Part shown: positions 63,975 through 64,000 of the stretch, in pieces
Position numbering within the stretch: position 1 is the first letter of the stretch
How the letters are laid out: the number at the start of each line of letters is the position of its first letter
From: Pseudomonas sp. 8Z
Lineage (GTDB): Bacteria > Pseudomonadota > Gammaproteobacteria > Pseudomonadales > Pseudomonadaceae
Assembly: GCF_902506535.1 (NCBI RefSeq)
Contig: NZ_LR733825.1
Coordinates: forward strand, 685,206-749,205
DNA length: 64,000 nt
Reading direction: 5' to 3'
Translations under genes and position numbers: made by a program
The notes under the pieces: generated by a model
Database searches by the model: none
Told to the model about the DNA's origin: nothing
The model's input: only the letters and a program-made list of their open reading frames with translations

Positions 63975-64000
63975 TTGACGTCAAGACTTCGTCACGCCGC

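Overview
The window looks like chromosomal core DNA of a Pseudomonas, probably in or near the P. aeruginosa/P. mendocina/P. alcaligenes group. The evidence is gene content and order: clpA-clpS, cspD, icd/idh, nudJ-mnmA-hflD, purB, roxA, aceA and a 13-gene nuo operon, then a mux efflux operon, tpx, tamBA, xthA, an acyl-CoA dehydrogenase and its LysR regulator. As I recall it, this order resembles two neighbouring P. aeruginosa segments. A NuoCD fusion, paired unrelated isocitrate dehydrogenases and several REP-type palindromes also fit. I see no prophage, integrase, insertion sequence, CRISPR array, tRNA or rRNA.

Region by region. 1-6.6 kb holds ClpAP protease parts, the cold-shock-like cspD, and two divergently transcribed NADP-isocitrate dehydrogenases of unrelated families. 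6.6-14.4 kb holds tRNA thiolation (mnmA), hflD, purB, a ribosomal-protein hydroxylase (roxA) and three little-known genes that follow roxA closely. 14.4-16.6 kb holds isocitrate lyase (aceA) behind a TGTAGT-N14-ACTACA operator, a sigma70 promoter and a long leader. 17.3-32.2 kb is respiratory complex I (nuoA-N). 32.4-37.5 kb is a branched-chain amino-acid ABC transporter (livK-H-M-G-F) behind a near-consensus sigma54 promoter. 37.8-39.9 kb holds trans-aconitate methyltransferase and an orphan TRAP binding protein. 39.9-49.0 kb is a four-gene tripartite efflux operon with two RND pumps. 49.1-55.9 kb holds thiol peroxidase, the TamA/TamB outer-membrane assembly pair and an acetyltransferase. 56.0-64.0 kb holds exonuclease III, a phosphate-binding/OmpA fusion, a 57-residue small protein, an acyl-CoA dehydrogenase with its divergent LysR regulator, DoxX, an MltF-like transglycosylase and TatD.

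Functionally, the left half centres on the isocitrate node (icd, idh, aceA) and on the NADH oxidation fed by the TCA cycle (nuo). The aceA operator has an almost identical partner with the same 14-bp spacing upstream of nuoA. Isocitrate lyase and complex I may therefore share a regulator, and the motif resembles what I remember of the KDPG-responsive repressor RccR. The right half is mostly envelope biology: efflux, Tam, peptidoglycan and OmpA-type anchoring.

The window is mainly ordinary, well-conserved genome, and I found no clearly new multi-gene system. The best leads are regulatory or structural: the shared aceA/nuo operator, a REP pair read as codons inside the opmB signal region, the sigma54 promoter of liv, the tandem dyads at the LysR/acyl-CoA dehydrogenase divergence, and the roxA-linked set containing a degenerate phospholipase-D-like protein and a barrel-less secretin-like protein.
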